In this document: in pieces, positions 15,600-24,286 of the stretch
How the letters are laid out: every line of letters starts with the position of its first letter
Numbering within the stretch: position 1 is the first letter of the stretch
Assembly (NCBI GenBank): GCA_958295835.1
Contig: OY282378.1
Location: 885,001-949,000, forward strand
Length of the DNA: 64,000 nucleotides
Reading direction: 5' to 3'
Source: an uncultured Gammaproteobacteria bacterium
GTDB taxonomy: Bacteria > Pseudomonadota > Gammaproteobacteria > HK1
Translations under genes and position numbers: made by a program
Notes under the pieces: generated by a model
What the model saw: the letters and a program-made list of their open reading frames with translations, nothing else
The model's database searches: none
Told to the model about the DNA's origin: nothing

Positions 15600-16457
15600 A
15601 TGACACGAGAAGTTCGCATCGGCTGTGTCCAGACGAGGCCGCTCGCCACCTTCGACGAGGCTATCGAGGAAGCGCGCCGCCTGGCCGGCGACGCGGTCGC
15701 GGCCGGCGCGGAGCTGGTATGCCTCCCCGAGTACTGCGGCGGCCTCAAGAGCGAAGGAGGGTTGTTCGCGCCGCCGACCGCCCCGGAAGTGCGCCATCCG
15801 GTGCTCGACGCGTTGCGCAGCTTCGCGAGCGACACCGGGGTATGGATGCTGATCGGCTCCATCGCGGTGGACGGCCCCGGAGACCGGCTCATCAACCGCG
15901 GCTACGTGATCGACGATCGGGGCGATATACACGCCCGCTACGACAAGATCTTCCTGTTCGACGTGGATCTCTCCCCCACTCAACGCTATCGCGAGTCCGC
16001 GGTGGTTGCCCCGGGCGGGCACGCCGTCCTGGTGGACACGCCCTGGGGCCGGCTCGGCATGACCATCTGCTACGACCTCCGCTTTCCCCAGCTCTACCGT
16101 TCGCTCGCGCAGGCCGGGGCGGAGATCCTCGCGGTGCCGGCCGCCTTCACCAAGGTGACGGGTGAAGCGCACTGGCACGTGCTGAACCGCGCCCGCGCCA
16201 TCGAGAACGGCGCGGTGGTCGTGGCCCCTTGCGCGGTGGGCGAGGTGCCGGGCGGCGGCGCCGCCTACGGCCACTCCCTCATCGTCTCGCCCTGGGGCGA
16301 GGTGCTCGCCGACGGCGGGGACGGGGTGGGATACGTCGTCGCGACGGTGGACGTCCAGAGCGTGACGAGCGCCCGCGGGCGCATCCCGAGCCTACAGCAC
16401 GACCGGCGTTTCAACGCTCCGGAGCCAGCCGGCAGGAAACCCCGCGTCGCGGCATGA
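15600..16457 (+). CDS. Carbon-nitrogen hydrolase (nitrilase superfamily, NIT2/omega-amidase-like)
   Basis: The 285-residue cytoplasmic enzyme has the nitrilase catalytic triad: Glu44 (CLPEYCGG), Lys116 (RYDKIFLFDVDL) and Cys157 (TICYDLRFPQLYR). The HWHVLNRARAIENGAVVVAPCAVG segment and a final VDVQSVTSARGRIPSLQHDR are typical of the omega-amidase/deaminated glutathione amidase branch, which hydrolyses amides such as alpha-ketoglutaramate. The start is the ATG at 15600 behind GGGAGGGAG. The substrate is inferred from similarity only. It stands alone between the toxin-antitoxin region and a hypothetical gene. Confidence 0.9.
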   Translation: MTREVRIGCVQTRPLATFDEAIEEARRLAGDAVAAGAELVCLPEYCGGLKSEGGLFAPPTAPEVRHPVLDALRSFASDTGVWMLIGSIAVDGPGDRLINRGYVIDDRGDIHARYDKIFLFDVDLSPTQRYRESAVVAPGGHAVLVDTPWGRLGMTICYDLRFPQLYRSLAQAGAEILAVPAAFTKVTGEAHWHVLNRARAIENGAVVVAPCAVGEVPGGGAAYGHSLIVSPWGEVLADGGDGVGYVVATVDVQSVTSARGRIPSLQHDRRFNAPEPAGRKPRVAA

Positions 16458-16544
16458 CCGCGCCGTCCGTGGGCCGGCACGGACGGATTCGGTGCGCGTC
16501 GCAGCATGACCGGCAGCCCCGATGGCCGCGCCGTCGCGACCACG

Positions 16545-16645
16545 TCACGCGACCGTCCTTGCTGCGCCCACGACGATCTCGTCCTCCCGCACCCGCACCT
16601 GCGCCAAGTCGTAGTTCATCTGCAAGTGCAACGTGCAGGATGACG
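16545..16645 (-). pseudogene. HigA-type antitoxin remnant (C-terminal piece)
   Basis: The minus-strand frame ending at 16545 reads LHLQMNYDLAQVRVREDEI before its stop, the pattern of the C-terminal helix of HigA/VapI-type antitoxins (WLxxQxxYDLAQAxxRE). The helix-turn-helix part is missing, and the frame upstream runs into the start of the neighbouring gene on the other strand. No toxin partner is present. Confidence 0.45.
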
Positions 16646-16658
16646 CACAACAGTACCC

Positions 16659-17378
16659 ATGATGAACACGCGGAATGAAGACGACTCGAACGTCGTGCGC
16701 CTCGATCGCGCCAACGAACGGATGCGCGACGCCTTTCTTCGCTGGCAGTGCCGGATCCGCCAGATCTCGATGCGCAGCCACGAAGGCCGCCCCACGGGCG
16801 GGATGGCGCCGATCGCATCTCCGATTCCGGGATCGGCTCCGGGTTCGGGACCGCGCCCGGTTTCAGGATTGGCCCCGGATTCAGGACCAAGCCCGACTCC
16901 GAGCCCGGGTCCGAGTTCAGGACCGGCTCCGGGTTCGACCCAGGGCGCCGGCCCCATCGTCCGCATCGTCACCGTGCTGTGCAAACGGCCCGAGTACTCG
17001 GCGACGATGGAATTTCGCCACATGGCGCGGCGCACCCACGACCCGGCCCAGCGCCGCGAGGACGCATTGAAGTTCCTCGCCGAGCGCTACTACCAGACGC
17101 CGCGCGAGTTCTCCGACACCCTCACCGCGAGCTTCCCGCCGGATTCCGCAACCGCGGCGACGCTGCTGGCACACCGGGAATGCCGGCTCGACTTCGAGCA
17201 GTTCAACCAGCGGTACCGCGTGTCCTGCACCGTCCGGCGTCTGTCGCGGAACAACCCCCTGCGCGAGGCGACGTTCTGGCACAACCTGCTGTTCAACCCC
17301 CGGCTTCCCGTCGACTGCACCATCCTCGGCTTCGAGCCCGACTGGCCGAGAAGCGACTCCGAGCCACCGGTGGATTGA
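16659..17378 (+). CDS. Hypothetical protein with a Gly/Ser/Pro tandem-repeat linker
   Basis: The 239-residue protein has three parts. A conserved-looking N-terminus (VVRLDRANERMRDAFLRWQCRIRQISMR) is followed by a low-complexity linker (about residues 50-95) of repeated S-G-P/S-x-P units. A globular C-terminal part from about residue 97 contains KRPEYSATMEFRHMARRTHDPAQRREDALKFLAERYYQ and RVSCTVRRLSRNNPLREATFWHNLLFNP. I do not recognise the family. The linker DNA is a degenerate repeat of TCCGGG/TTCAGGACC-like units, so its length may vary between strains. The start could be either ATG of the ATGATG at 16659. Confidence 0.7.
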   Translation: MMNTRNEDDSNVVRLDRANERMRDAFLRWQCRIRQISMRSHEGRPTGGMAPIASPIPGSAPGSGPRPVSGLAPDSGPSPTPSPGPSSGPAPGSTQGAGPIVRIVTVLCKRPEYSATMEFRHMARRTHDPAQRREDALKFLAERYYQTPREFSDTLTASFPPDSATAATLLAHRECRLDFEQFNQRYRVSCTVRRLSRNNPLREATFWHNLLFNPRLPVDCTILGFEPDWPRSDSEPPVD

Positions 17379-17454
17379 GGGGTCAATCCCATGATGACGC
17401 GGCCGAGGGTTATCTTGCCGGAACCCGATTCGCCGGGACCATGTGACGCGAACG

Positions 17455-19773
17455 TCAGAAGATTGTGATCTGCCGGTCCGTGATCGCGTCGAAGCTGGTG
17501 TCGAGGAAGTGGAGGAGGCCGTCCGCGGCGGGGGCGAGCTGGCGCTCCCGGTAGTGGTCGTAGTCGGGACGTGGCGGGGGCCGGCCCTCTTCGACCGGCT
17601 CGGGTCCCGACGCGGTGATGACGTAACGCACCCAGCGAACCTTTCGCCCGAGCTTGCGAGCCGCCTGCACGTGGGGCGGGACGTTGCGGGTGTATTCTTC
17701 GACGCTTTGCCGCAGTCGTTTCCGGTACACGAGCGCCTCGTCGTGCTCGCCCGCGAGCATCGCCTCCAGGGTGTCGCGCACATGGACCTCGAACGGTTCA
17801 CCGAAGAAGACGCGCCGGTAGAGCTCGCGTTGAAAGGACCGGGCGAGCGGCGTCCAGTCCGTACGCACGCTTTCGAGACCCTTGAACACCAGGTCATGAT
17901 CGCCGTCGTCGGTGCGCACGAGGCCGGCGTAGCGCTTCTTGCTGCCGATCACGTCACCGCGCACCGTCGGCATGAGGAACTTGAGGAAGAGCGTCTCGAA
18001 CTCGATTTCCAGGGACGATTCCAGGCGGTGCTCACGCTCGACGGTGCGACGCCACCAGTCGTTGAGCGTCGCCGCGATCGCGCCACCCCGCTCGCGCGCC
18101 GCGGACTCGTCCACGCCGGGGCCGAGCAGCACGAACAGCGAGTCGGTGTCGCCGTAGATCACGGTCTCGCCGCCTTGCTCGATCACCTCGCGGGTGCGGC
18201 GGATGATCTCGTGCCCGCGCCGGGTGATGCTGCTCGCAAGGCGGGAATCATGGAAGCGGCAGCCGGACGCGCCCAGGATGCCGTAGAACGAGTTCATCAG
18301 GATCTTCGTGGCCTGCGACATCGCCGCGTCGCTGCGCCGCTTCGCGCGGTCGCGCTCTTCCCAGATCGACTGGACGAGCCCGGGCAGGATCGCCCCCTCA
18401 CGCGCGAACGACGCGCCCGCGAACCCTTCGATGCGGTCCTCGCCCGGAGCGTGCAGTGCGTACGGATCGATGCCGAAGGTGCGGATGATGCTCGGATACA
18501 GGCTCTTGAAGTCGAGCACCAGCACGTTGTCGTAGAGCCCGGGCCTGGAATCGAGGATGTAGCCCCCGGGGCTCCCTTCCCCGGACCGCGCATCGGCCAC
18601 GTCCGGCGCAACCCGCCCTGCCCGGTGCAGCCGCGGCAGATAGAGGTTGTCGAACGCCGCCACCGAGCCACCTTGCCGATCCATCCCGAGTCCGGTCAGC
18701 TCGGCCCGGCGCATCGAGAACTCGATGAGCCCGGCCTTCTCGACGATCGCGGCCACGAGCCGGCAGTCTTCGATGTTGTAGGCCGCGAGCCGGGCTCGAT
18801 CGCTTTCGTAGAGGCGGTTGATCTCGGCGACGCGGTCGCCGGCGTGATCGATGCGCTTGCCCCGTCCGAGCATCGCCTGGGCGACGTGTTCCAGCTCGAA
18901 GGATTCGAACGTCCGGAACGCGGTGCGCAGGGTGTCGATGCCGTCGAGCACCACGCGGCCGGGGATGCGCGCGACGCAGGTCCCCGACCGGGACCCCGGT
19001 TGCAGGATCGCGGACCGCTCGCCGCCGCGCGCGACGTCGAACCCGACGCCGAGTCGCCGGCACCGCCGGGCGATGAAGTCGAGGTCGAATCCGACGACGT
19101 TCCACCCGATGATGAGGTCGGGGTCGTGCTCGGCGAACCACGCAAACAGGCGGGAGAACAGGGCGCCTTCGTCGGGCAGCGACTCCACCGCCGCGTCCTC
19201 GCAGTGAACCGGATGGTCGCTCACCATCAGCACCCGCTCGTCGTCCGGCGAGTGCAGCGCGATCGAGTAGAGCGCGCCGTCGAGCCCCGCGGTCTCGATG
19301 TCCAGCGAGACCCACCGCAGCGCCCGGCGGTAGTCGTCGCGCCGGATCGCGGGGTTGCGCATCTCCAGGTGACCGGATCTGCGCACCGCCTCGCCCCGCG
19401 CCGCGAATCCCGCGGTCACGAACCGCTCCATCAGGAAACGGTCGCCGGGCTTCAGGTCGGACTCGCAGGTCGCAACGCCCCGACCGCGAAGCAGGTCCCG
19501 CGCCGCCACCAGATCGCGCTGGCGCCGGAAATACAGCGCGTCGACCGACACGCCCTCCAGGGTGGTGAGGTCCAGCGCCCGGCGCCGACACCGCAAGCTC
19601 GCGAGCGCATCGTTCCCGGGCATCGCTTCCCGCTCCACGAAGCACACCGCCTCTTCCCCGTCGAGTACGATGCGCAACGGCCCGTGCTCCGACGCAGCCC
19701 ACAGCGAGAGCTCCAGTCCATCGGAGACGTCCCGCCAGTGGCGGGTCAGGAGGAACGCGCGCAAGGTCTGCAA
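17455..19773 (-). CDS. polB: DNA polymerase II (family B)
   Basis: The 772-residue protein matches E. coli Pol II (783 residues) from its start: AFLLTRHWRDVSDGLELSLW corresponds to the GFILTRHWRD opening of Pol II. The 3'-5' exonuclease site is in WVSLDIETAGLDG (about residue 158) and WNVVGFDLDF. The polymerase motifs are LDFKSLYPSII, KILMNSFYGILG and VIYGDTDSLFV (about residue 540). Pol II acts in replication restart and lesion bypass, usually under SOS control. No LexA box was noticed. I place the start at TTG 19773, which gives the family's usual N-terminus; the frame stays open to 19989 but that extension looks non-coding and overlaps a nucleotidyltransferase remnant. Confidence 0.92.
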   Translation of the reverse strand: MQTLRAFLLTRHWRDVSDGLELSLWAASEHGPLRIVLDGEEAVCFVEREAMPGNDALASLRCRRRALDLTTLEGVSVDALYFRRQRDLVAARDLLRGRGVATCESDLKPGDRFLMERFVTAGFAARGEAVRRSGHLEMRNPAIRRDDYRRALRWVSLDIETAGLDGALYSIALHSPDDERVLMVSDHPVHCEDAAVESLPDEGALFSRLFAWFAEHDPDLIIGWNVVGFDLDFIARRCRRLGVGFDVARGGERSAILQPGSRSGTCVARIPGRVVLDGIDTLRTAFRTFESFELEHVAQAMLGRGKRIDHAGDRVAEINRLYESDRARLAAYNIEDCRLVAAIVEKAGLIEFSMRRAELTGLGMDRQGGSVAAFDNLYLPRLHRAGRVAPDVADARSGEGSPGGYILDSRPGLYDNVLVLDFKSLYPSIIRTFGIDPYALHAPGEDRIEGFAGASFAREGAILPGLVQSIWEERDRAKRRSDAAMSQATKILMNSFYGILGASGCRFHDSRLASSITRRGHEIIRRTREVIEQGGETVIYGDTDSLFVLLGPGVDESAARERGGAIAATLNDWWRRTVEREHRLESSLEIEFETLFLKFLMPTVRGDVIGSKKRYAGLVRTDDGDHDLVFKGLESVRTDWTPLARSFQRELYRRVFFGEPFEVHVRDTLEAMLAGEHDEALVYRKRLRQSVEEYTRNVPPHVQAARKLGRKVRWVRYVITASGPEPVEEGRPPPRPDYDHYRERQLAPAADGLLHFLDTSFDAITDRQITIF

Positions 19774-19892
19774 TCGAGGTCCCCGGTTGACCGCGGAACG
19801 CCGTGCATCGCCATCGCAGGCGCTCCGACCACGATGAAGCGCACCCCGGCGCCGTGCAGGGTGATCGGCGGATCGCGGAAATCTTCGTTCAC
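19746..19892 (-). pseudogene. AbiEii-type nucleotidyltransferase remnant (N-terminal piece)
   Basis: From a GTG at 19892 the frame reads NEDF-RDPPITLHGAGVRFIVVGAPAM-AMHGVPRSTGDLD, the first 40 residues of MNT/AbiEii-type nucleotidyltransferases (DFRDLL..L...GVRYLVVGGYAL..HG.PR.T.DLD). It then runs out of frame into the polB start and stops at 19746. The catalytic core after the first Asp motif is lost. It overlaps the first codons of polB. Confidence 0.6.
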
Positions 19893-20431
19893 CGGGCGCC
19901 GCCGTCCGGGCGAATGACCCGAACGGGCATCCGGTCGCGCGGGTAGTCGGGCATGGTGCGTCCGGCCGGCGTCCGGAGCGGGCGGCCACATCATCGCGAG
20001 ACGTTCATCCGCCGTCGTGGCCGCGAAAAGATCCGGACCCGGCGGGTCTTCCAGCCGGAACGTGCGCACCGGCCACCGCGCGCGGGCCGTGCGTCGCGCC
20101 TCACGGGCCGGGCCGATGCGTGCCTTCCCGGTACCGCCGGAACGAGTGCTCCGCTCGCGAGTTCGTTCAGCCACGTTGCGTGAAAGGTCGGGCCGCGAAG
20201 GAACGATTGTACTCTGGCCGGTAGACTGCAACATGCTGGCGAAGCGTCCGGCCGCGGCCCGGATCCAAATCTCTCTCCCCCGGCGGGGTGAACCGCCCGA
20301 TTCCTCGTTGCGGTTCGCGGTTGCCGGAAGTCTCCGGGGGATTGCGCGACAGGCGCCACGGCGTGCGCCATGTTCCGGGCTCGACGGCAGGCCGCGCCGG
20401 CACGTTCTCGACACGCGGGACGGAGGCCGTC
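19893..20431. other. Intergenic stretch between polB/nucleotidyltransferase remnant and nadX
   Basis: About 540 bp with long open frames on both strands that look like high-GC shadows; none matches a family I know. CGGAGG near 20421 is the ribosome-binding site of nadX. It may hold promoters for the two divergent genes and more decayed sequence. Confidence 0.4.
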
Positions 20432-21256
20432 ATGCGCTCGAAGCGCCGCATCCATACCGTTGGCATCGGTGGTCTCGGCACCGTCGGCTTCGAGGTCGCG
20501 CGGCGCATCGACGCCGGCGAGATCGACGGCCTGACCCTGGGCGCGGTGTCGGCGCGCGATCACGCACGAGCGCGGGCAAGGGTGGCCGGATTCCGATCGC
20601 CGGTCGACGTCGTCTCCGCCGGCGAGCTGGCCGGGCGCGCGGACATCGTGGTCGAGTGCGCACCGGCCGCGGTGTTTCGCGAGATTGCCGAGCCGGTGGT
20701 GCGGGCCGGAAAGATCCTCGTCGCCATCAGCGCCGGAGCGCTGCTCGATCACGACGACCTGGTGGAAGCCGCACGTGCAACCGGGGCACAGATCGTGGTG
20801 CCGAGCGGCGCGGTGATGGGGCTCGACGCGGTGCGCGCCGCGGCCGAGAGCGGCATCGGCTCGGTCACCATGATCACCCGCAAGCCGCCCGGCGGACTCG
20901 CGGGCGCGCCGTACCTTGCCGATCACGGCATCGACGTGGACGGACTCGACGCGCCGCTGAAGGTCTTCGAAGGCAGTGCCCGCGAGGGGGCGCGGGGGTT
21001 CCCCGCCAACGTGAACGTGGCGGCTGCCCTGGGGCTCGCGGGCATCGGCCCGGAGCGGACCCGGCTCGAGATCTGGGCCGATCCGGGAGTCACCCGCAAC
21101 ACCCACGAGATCCGGCTCGAAGCGGAGACGCTCCGGTTCCAACTCCGGATCGAGAACGTCCCGAGCCGGGAGAACCCGCGCACCGGCCGGTCCGTCGCGC
21201 CGAGCGTGGTTGCGGCCCTGCGCCGGTTCGTCGCGCCGCTCGTCGTCGGGACCTGA
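20432..21256 (+). CDS. nadX: L-aspartate dehydrogenase-like oxidoreductase
   Basis: The 274-residue protein has an N-terminal NAD(P)-binding fold (HTVGIGGLGTVGFEVARRI) and the C-terminal aspartate dehydrogenase domain. The catalytic histidine sits in GVTRNTHEIRL (about residue 224), and SGAVMGLDAVRAA, RKPPGGL and FPANVNVAAALGLAGIG are family blocks. Such enzymes convert aspartate to iminoaspartate/oxaloacetate and can feed NAD synthesis or amino-acid breakdown. The start is the ATG at 20432 with CGGAGG 5 nt before it. An MFS transporter follows 97 bp downstream and may import the substrate; no nadA/nadC gene is nearby, so a catabolic role is likely. Confidence 0.85.
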   Translation: MRSKRRIHTVGIGGLGTVGFEVARRIDAGEIDGLTLGAVSARDHARARARVAGFRSPVDVVSAGELAGRADIVVECAPAAVFREIAEPVVRAGKILVAISAGALLDHDDLVEAARATGAQIVVPSGAVMGLDAVRAAAESGIGSVTMITRKPPGGLAGAPYLADHGIDVDGLDAPLKVFEGSAREGARGFPANVNVAAALGLAGIGPERTRLEIWADPGVTRNTHEIRLEAETLRFQLRIENVPSRENPRTGRSVAPSVVAALRRFVAPLVVGT

Positions 21257-21353
21257 TCGCCCGCCTCCAGGGCGCCCGCCATGCCCGCAGGCATGCATGC
21301 GCCGATCTTGCGTGTAGCCGCACGCTGAACGTCCCGTCTCCAGGATCCTCGCC

Positions 21354-22538
21354 ATGCCCGCCGTCCTCGCGCCCCTCTCGGCCATGATGCTGGTGCAGAC
21401 GATGACCGCGATGGCGCTCGTCACCGTGCCGGTGCTCACCCCGGAGATCGCGGCGGCGCTCGACATCGACACCGCAACGGTCGGTCTCTACCAGTCGGTC
21501 GCGTTTGCCGGCGCGGCGCTCCTCGCCCTGATGAGCGGCTCGCTCGTGGTTCGCCACGGCGGCGTGCGGGTCAACCAGATGAGCGTCGTGCTCTCGGCCA
21601 TCGGTCTCGGGCTCGCGATCACCGGGGCCGTGCCGGTCATCGCCCTGGGCGCGATCCTCGCGGGAATGGGCTACGGGCTCGCGACCCCGGCCGCGAGCCA
21701 CGTGCTCGCGAGGGCCACGCCGATGGAGCGGCGCGGTCTCGTGTTCTCGATCAAGCAGTCCGCGGTGCCGCTCGGCGGTCTCGTCGCGGGGGCACTGCTC
21801 CCGCCGGTGGCGGAGCGTTTCGGGTGGGAGGCGGCGATCGCGCTCTCGAGCCTCATGGTCCTGTCGGCGGCACTGTTCATCCAGCCGCTGCGCGCGCGGC
21901 TCGACGACGACCGCAACCCCGCGCATCGGGGCTGGATCGGTGCGCCCGGCCAGTCCATCCGCCTCGTCCTCGCGACGCCGGGGCTCCGCCCGCTGGTGAT
22001 GGTGGCCTTCAGCTTCGGGGCGATGCAGTTGTCGCTGTTCGCGTTCCTCGTCACGTACCTGGTCGAGCGGGTCGGGCTGGATCTGGTGACCGCGGGGGCG
22101 CTGTTCGCGGTGATGCAGGGCGCCGGGGTGGTCGCGAGGATCGGGTGGGGGTGGGTGAGCGACCGCTGGGTCCCCGCCCGCCCGCTGCTGGCGATGCTCG
22201 GCATCGGCACCATCGCGAGCACCCTGGCGGCGGCCGCATTCTCCGATGCCTGGCCGCTGGCCGGGCTCGCCGGCGTCTGTGTCGTTCTCGGTCTCACCGC
22301 GATCGGCTGGAACGGCATCTATCTTGCCGAGGTCGCCCGCGTCGTACCCATCGAGAAGGTCGGGGCGGCGACGGGCGGGGTGATCGTGTTCACGTTCATC
22401 GGGGTCGTGCTCGGCCCCTCGAGCTTCGCCGCGATCGTGGCGATGACCGGAAGCTATGCCGCCGCGCTCATCGCCATCGACGCGCTGGTGCTGGCGACCG
22501 TCGCCGCCCTCGTGATCCGGCCGAGGTCCGGGGAATAG
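21354..22538 (+). CDS. MFS transporter
   Basis: The 394-residue inner-membrane protein has about twelve hydrophobic segments in the two-half arrangement of the major facilitator superfamily. The loop after helix 2 (LMSGSLVVRHGGVRVNQ) and the repeat in the second half (RIGWGWVSDRWVPARP) fit the family. It resembles drug/anion:proton symporters of the CynX/NarK-like kind; no substrate can be assigned. It follows nadX on the same strand and may share its transcript. Confidence 0.85.
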   Translation: MPAVLAPLSAMMLVQTMTAMALVTVPVLTPEIAAALDIDTATVGLYQSVAFAGAALLALMSGSLVVRHGGVRVNQMSVVLSAIGLGLAITGAVPVIALGAILAGMGYGLATPAASHVLARATPMERRGLVFSIKQSAVPLGGLVAGALLPPVAERFGWEAAIALSSLMVLSAALFIQPLRARLDDDRNPAHRGWIGAPGQSIRLVLATPGLRPLVMVAFSFGAMQLSLFAFLVTYLVERVGLDLVTAGALFAVMQGAGVVARIGWGWVSDRWVPARPLLAMLGIGTIASTLAAAAFSDAWPLAGLAGVCVVLGLTAIGWNGIYLAEVARVVPIEKVGAATGGVIVFTFIGVVLGPSSFAAIVAMTGSYAAALIAIDALVLATVAALVIRPRSGE

Positions 22539-22743
22539 AGACCACGCATGATCCGCATCGGTGGCGGGCCAGAGCCTCGATCACGGATCATCGAAGCATG
22601 AACCTCCGTTCATCCCACCCGGCGCCCGTCCGCACCTCCACGAAGACAGGGGGCGATGAGCGGTGCGACGATGCGCGTCCTGGCGTTTCGGGGCGCCGGG
22701 CGGGCACCGCGCGCCGCAGAGCTCGCCGGTCCGGCCGGCAGAC

Positions 22744-24090
22744 TCATCGCAGGGCGTCGATCCCGAGACGGCGCATCCTCTCCCACAGGCTCTTCCGGCT
22801 GATGCCCAGCTCGGCGGCGGTACGGCCGATGGCCCCGTCGTTGCGCATCAGCACCTCGACGATATGCGCCCGTTCGCAACCGCGGAGGTAAGCCTTGAGA
22901 TCGGGGTCGCGGCCGTGCCTTCCGGCCGTCACCGATTCGAGGCCGCTGAACAGATCGTCACACTTCAGGGCGGGGCCGCGGCTCATCACCCAGGCACGCT
23001 CGATGCAATGCTTGAGCTCGCGCACGTTGCCCGGCCAGGGGTAGTGCACCAGGGATTCCCTGGCCGCGACGCCCCACCTCCTGGAGTGCGTGGGATGGGT
23101 CTCGTTGTATGCGGCAAGGAACCGGTCGGCCAGCCAGAGGACGTCCTCATGCCGCTCGCGCAACGGCGGTACTTCGATGTGGACGACATTGATCCGGTAG
23201 TAGAGATCTTCGCGGAATTCTCCGCACGCGACGAGCGGCTTCAGGTCTCGGTTCGTCGCGCACATGAGCCGGAATTCGATCGCCCTGCGCTGCTCGCCGC
23301 CTACGCGGACCACCAGGCGGTCCTGGAGCACCCTCAGCAGCTTGACCTGCATGCCGAGCGGCATGTTCGCGATCTCGTCGAAGAACAGCGTGCCTCCGTC
23401 GGCCTGCTCGAAGACGCCGCGCCTGGCCCGCACCGCTCCGGTGAAGGCGCCTCGTTCGTGGCCGAAGAGCTCGGATTCGAGCAGGGCTTCGGAGAGGGCG
23501 CCGCAGTCGACGGCGATGAAGGGGCGTTCCTGCCCGGGAAACGCAAGCGCATGCAGCCGTCTGGCGACCACTTCCTTGCCGGCCCCGGACTCTCCGGTGA
23601 TGACGGTGTGGGGCGCGTGGGCCGCAATCCGGTGGAGCGTCGCCTCCAGGTCGCGCATGGCGCCCGATACCCCGAGCACCGATGCCCGCGTCCGCCCTCC
23701 GGTGCGGTCCGCACCGGGACCGCAGTGCGCGTTGATCTTGCCGAGCAGGTCCTCGATGTCGAACGGCTTGGTGACGTAGTCCATCGCGCCGAGCTTGAGC
23801 AGCGCCACCGCCCGGTCGATCGATCCGAATCCGGTGATGAAGACGGTGGGCGGAAGCGGCGTCGGCGCCGTTTCGTTCAACGCCGCGAACAGGTCGCCTC
23901 CGGTCCCGTCCGGCAGGCGGTCGTCGCAGATGAGCATGTCGTAGCGGGTCCCGGCGATCGCCGCCCGTGCGCTGCCGGCGGTCCGGAGCCAGTCCACCGC
24001 GAATCCCTCCAGCTCCAGGCGGTCGCGCAGCGCCTCGCCCATGATCGGATCGTCCTCGACGATGCAAATCGCCCTGTCGCCTGCCCGCAT
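22744..24090 (-). CDS. aioR: AioR, sigma-54-dependent response regulator of arsenite oxidase
   Basis: The 448-residue protein has the NtrC-type order: receiver domain (residues 1-120, phospho-acceptor Asp56 in MLICDDRLPDG, Lys in YVTKPFD), AAA+ domain (GESGAGKEVVARRLH Walker A, GAFTGA sigma-54 contact loop near residue 213, GTLFFDEIANMP Walker B), and a C-terminal Fis-type helix-turn-helix (GAIGRTAAELGISRKSLWERMRR). It lies downstream of the sensor kinase and AioX, divergent from aioBA. That arrangement and the sigma-54 promoter at 27205 support the role of activating arsenite oxidase expression. A gap of 196 bp separates it from aioS. Confidence 0.9.
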   Translation of the reverse strand: MRAGDRAICIVEDDPIMGEALRDRLELEGFAVDWLRTAGSARAAIAGTRYDMLICDDRLPDGTGGDLFAALNETAPTPLPPTVFITGFGSIDRAVALLKLGAMDYVTKPFDIEDLLGKINAHCGPGADRTGGRTRASVLGVSGAMRDLEATLHRIAAHAPHTVITGESGAGKEVVARRLHALAFPGQERPFIAVDCGALSEALLESELFGHERGAFTGAVRARRGVFEQADGGTLFFDEIANMPLGMQVKLLRVLQDRLVVRVGGEQRRAIEFRLMCATNRDLKPLVACGEFREDLYYRINVVHIEVPPLRERHEDVLWLADRFLAAYNETHPTHSRRWGVAARESLVHYPWPGNVRELKHCIERAWVMSRGPALKCDDLFSGLESVTAGRHGRDPDLKAYLRGCERAHIVEVLMRNDGAIGRTAAELGISRKSLWERMRRLGIDALR

Positions 24091-24286
24091 GTCTCACCCG
24101 TTTCCGGCCCGGCCTCGTCCGTTGCCGCCTTGAACCGCCGACGTCATATTGGAGCTTCCGGCGGGCGATGACCACGTCGAATCCCGTACCGGCAACGATG
24201 CCCGCCGCCGGCAATCGAAGACGCCGTCTCCCTTGCCGGACCGCGATCACCCGCCTCCGCTTCGGGTTCGGACGGGACGTACGGAC

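Noticed and set aside
15164..15895. A minus-strand frame overlapping the nitrilase gene and toxin-antitoxin leader
   Set aside because: It has no recognisable domain and runs opposite the start of a certain nitrilase gene.
17443..19917. An 824-codon plus-strand frame opposite polB
   Set aside because: It is the antisense shadow of a polymerase with all catalytic motifs present.
24091..24286. A short extra gene between aioS and aioR
   Set aside because: Open frames here are continuations of shadows of aioR and show no start signal or family pattern.
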